A stretch of DNA of 6,138 nt from an uncultured Clostridia bacterium. GTDB taxonomy: Bacteria > Bacillota > Clostridia > Christensenellales > Aristaeellaceae. The first letter of the stretch is position 1. Every line of letters starts with the position of its first letter. Of the stretch, positions 5,506-6,138 are shown one piece after another. The translations under genes were made by a program, and so were the position numbers. Where the stretch lies: contig CAKTTM010000112.1 in assembly GCA_934615145.1 (NCBI GenBank), positions 1-6,138 of the forward strand, given 5' to 3'. The notes beneath the pieces are model-generated. The model made no database searches. It saw only the letters and a list, made by a program, of their open reading frames with translations, and was not told where the DNA came from.

Positions 5506-6138
5506 ATGAAGCGTTTTCATGCCCTCTGGCTTTGCCTATGCCTTCTATTGCCCCTGATGGCCGCTGGCCTGGCGCCCGCCACGCAGGACGGCATGATCAG
5601 CCTGCCTGACAATGAGTACATACAGTCCGCCGCGATGCACGAGGGCGCCCTCTATCTGGCGGCCAGCCAGGGCATCTACCGCTGGGCGCCTGGGGAGGCC
5701 AGCCCCAGCAAGGCCTTTGATCTAAGCGAGCACGGCCCCCTGCTGTGGCAAAACCAGGCGCCGCAGGAGGCAGAGCAGCTGGCGCTGTGGCAGACGGCGG
5801 TGCGCTGGGTGGTCAGCGATGGCAAAGCGCTGCTGGCGATGCAGCCCTATACCCTGCAGGTCTTTGAGCTGGCGGAGGGCAAGCTCAGCCCAGCCTACCA
5901 GCTGCCGCTGGATGCGCTGCTCTATGATGACCAGCCGCCGGAGATCAGGCAAATAGCCTTTCAAGAGGGCAAGCTGTGGCTGCTGCTGGGCAGCGACTAT
6001 GGCGGGGAGGGCGCCTTCAGTGGGCTTGTCAGCTATGACCCGGCCACCCAGGCGCTGAGCAAACTTGATTTGGGGCTGGTGCAGAGCATTACATCCGGGC
6101 CCAAGGGCCAATTGCTGCTGTGGCTTAGGCCAGAGGAC
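5506..6138 (+). CDS. Secreted beta-propeller-like protein of unknown function, 3' end outside window
   Basis: I do not recognise a named family. The visible 211 codons are open to the right edge. The N-terminus is a classical signal peptide: basic MKRF, a hydrophobic core ALWLCLCLLLPLMAAGLA (residues 6-23), and an AxA site with likely cleavage after A25 (APA/TQDG). No lipobox cysteine sits at the cleavage site, so the protein should be exported freely or anchored by its unseen C-terminus. The mature part has roughly four loosely repeated units ending in short hydrophobic strands: SAAMHEGALYLAASQGIYRW (44-63), VSDGKALLAMQPYTLQVFEL, AFQEGKLWLLLGSDY with SYDPATQAL, and SGPKGQLLLWL. This pattern is typical of beta-propeller blades. 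It follows the membrane protein on the same strand and may be its partner or a target of the sigma factor. A solute-binding protein with an N-terminal propeller is another possibility that the missing part would settle. Confidence 0.8.
   Translation, partial: MKRFHALWLCLCLLLPLMAAGLAPATQDGMISLPDNEYIQSAAMHEGALYLAASQGIYRWAPGEASPSKAFDLSEHGPLLWQNQAPQEAEQLALWQTAVRWVVSDGKALLAMQPYTLQVFELAEGKLSPAYQLPLDALLYDDQPPEIRQIAFQEGKLWLLLGSDYGGEGAFSGLVSYDPATQALSKLDLGLVQSITSGPKGQLLLWLRPED

Noticed and set aside
5722..6111. A minus-strand open frame of 129 codons
   Set aside because: It is antisense to the secreted protein, which has a good ribosome site, a signal peptide and an open frame to the edge.

Overview
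The window looks like a chromosomal segment of a fairly GC-rich Gram-positive bacterium, most likely a gut-type Clostridia member. The signs are strong AGGAGG-type Shine-Dalgarno sites, CTG/GCC-heavy codon use in the right half, a Clostridia-style ECF sigma operon, and membrane and secreted proteins without outer-membrane features. This assignment is inferred from style, not from a marker gene.

Left half (1-2931, minus strand): a two-gene type III restriction-modification operon, read leftwards. The first gene is mod (1348-2931), an N6-adenine DNA methyltransferase with DPPY and FAGSG motifs. It is followed after 10 bases by res (1337 down to 1, continuing past the left edge), a DEAD/DEAH helicase-nuclease subunit whose visible 445 codons carry all the main SF2 helicase motifs. 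The res frame stays open from its ATG to the window edge. Mod gives the system its DNA specificity and protects the host sites; Res translocates on and cleaves unmodified DNA in complex with Mod. The central part of mod (about 1930-2480), which encodes the target-recognition region, is much more AT-rich than its flanks, suggesting it was swapped by recombination.

Middle (2932-3119): a divergent intergenic region of 188 bases. Both transcription units must start here or close by.

Right half (3120-6138, plus strand): an apparent three-gene operon, clearly more GC-rich than the restriction genes. It encodes a small ECF-type sigma factor (3120-3665), then a single-pass membrane protein (3743-5449), then a secreted beta-propeller-like protein (5506 to beyond the right edge). 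The membrane protein has a cytoplasmic N-terminal domain of about 90 residues, one transmembrane helix, a Pro/Thr/Ser-rich spacer and a large outside domain resembling DUF6034. The order suggests a cell-surface signalling unit in which the membrane protein holds the sigma factor inactive until its outer part senses something. The membrane protein lacks the classical zinc anti-sigma motif, so this would be an undescribed or poorly described anti-sigma type. A candidate ECF-type promoter lies in the 77-base gap between the sigma gene and the membrane-protein gene. No RNA genes, CRISPR arrays, insertion sequences, attachment sites or convincing terminators were found.
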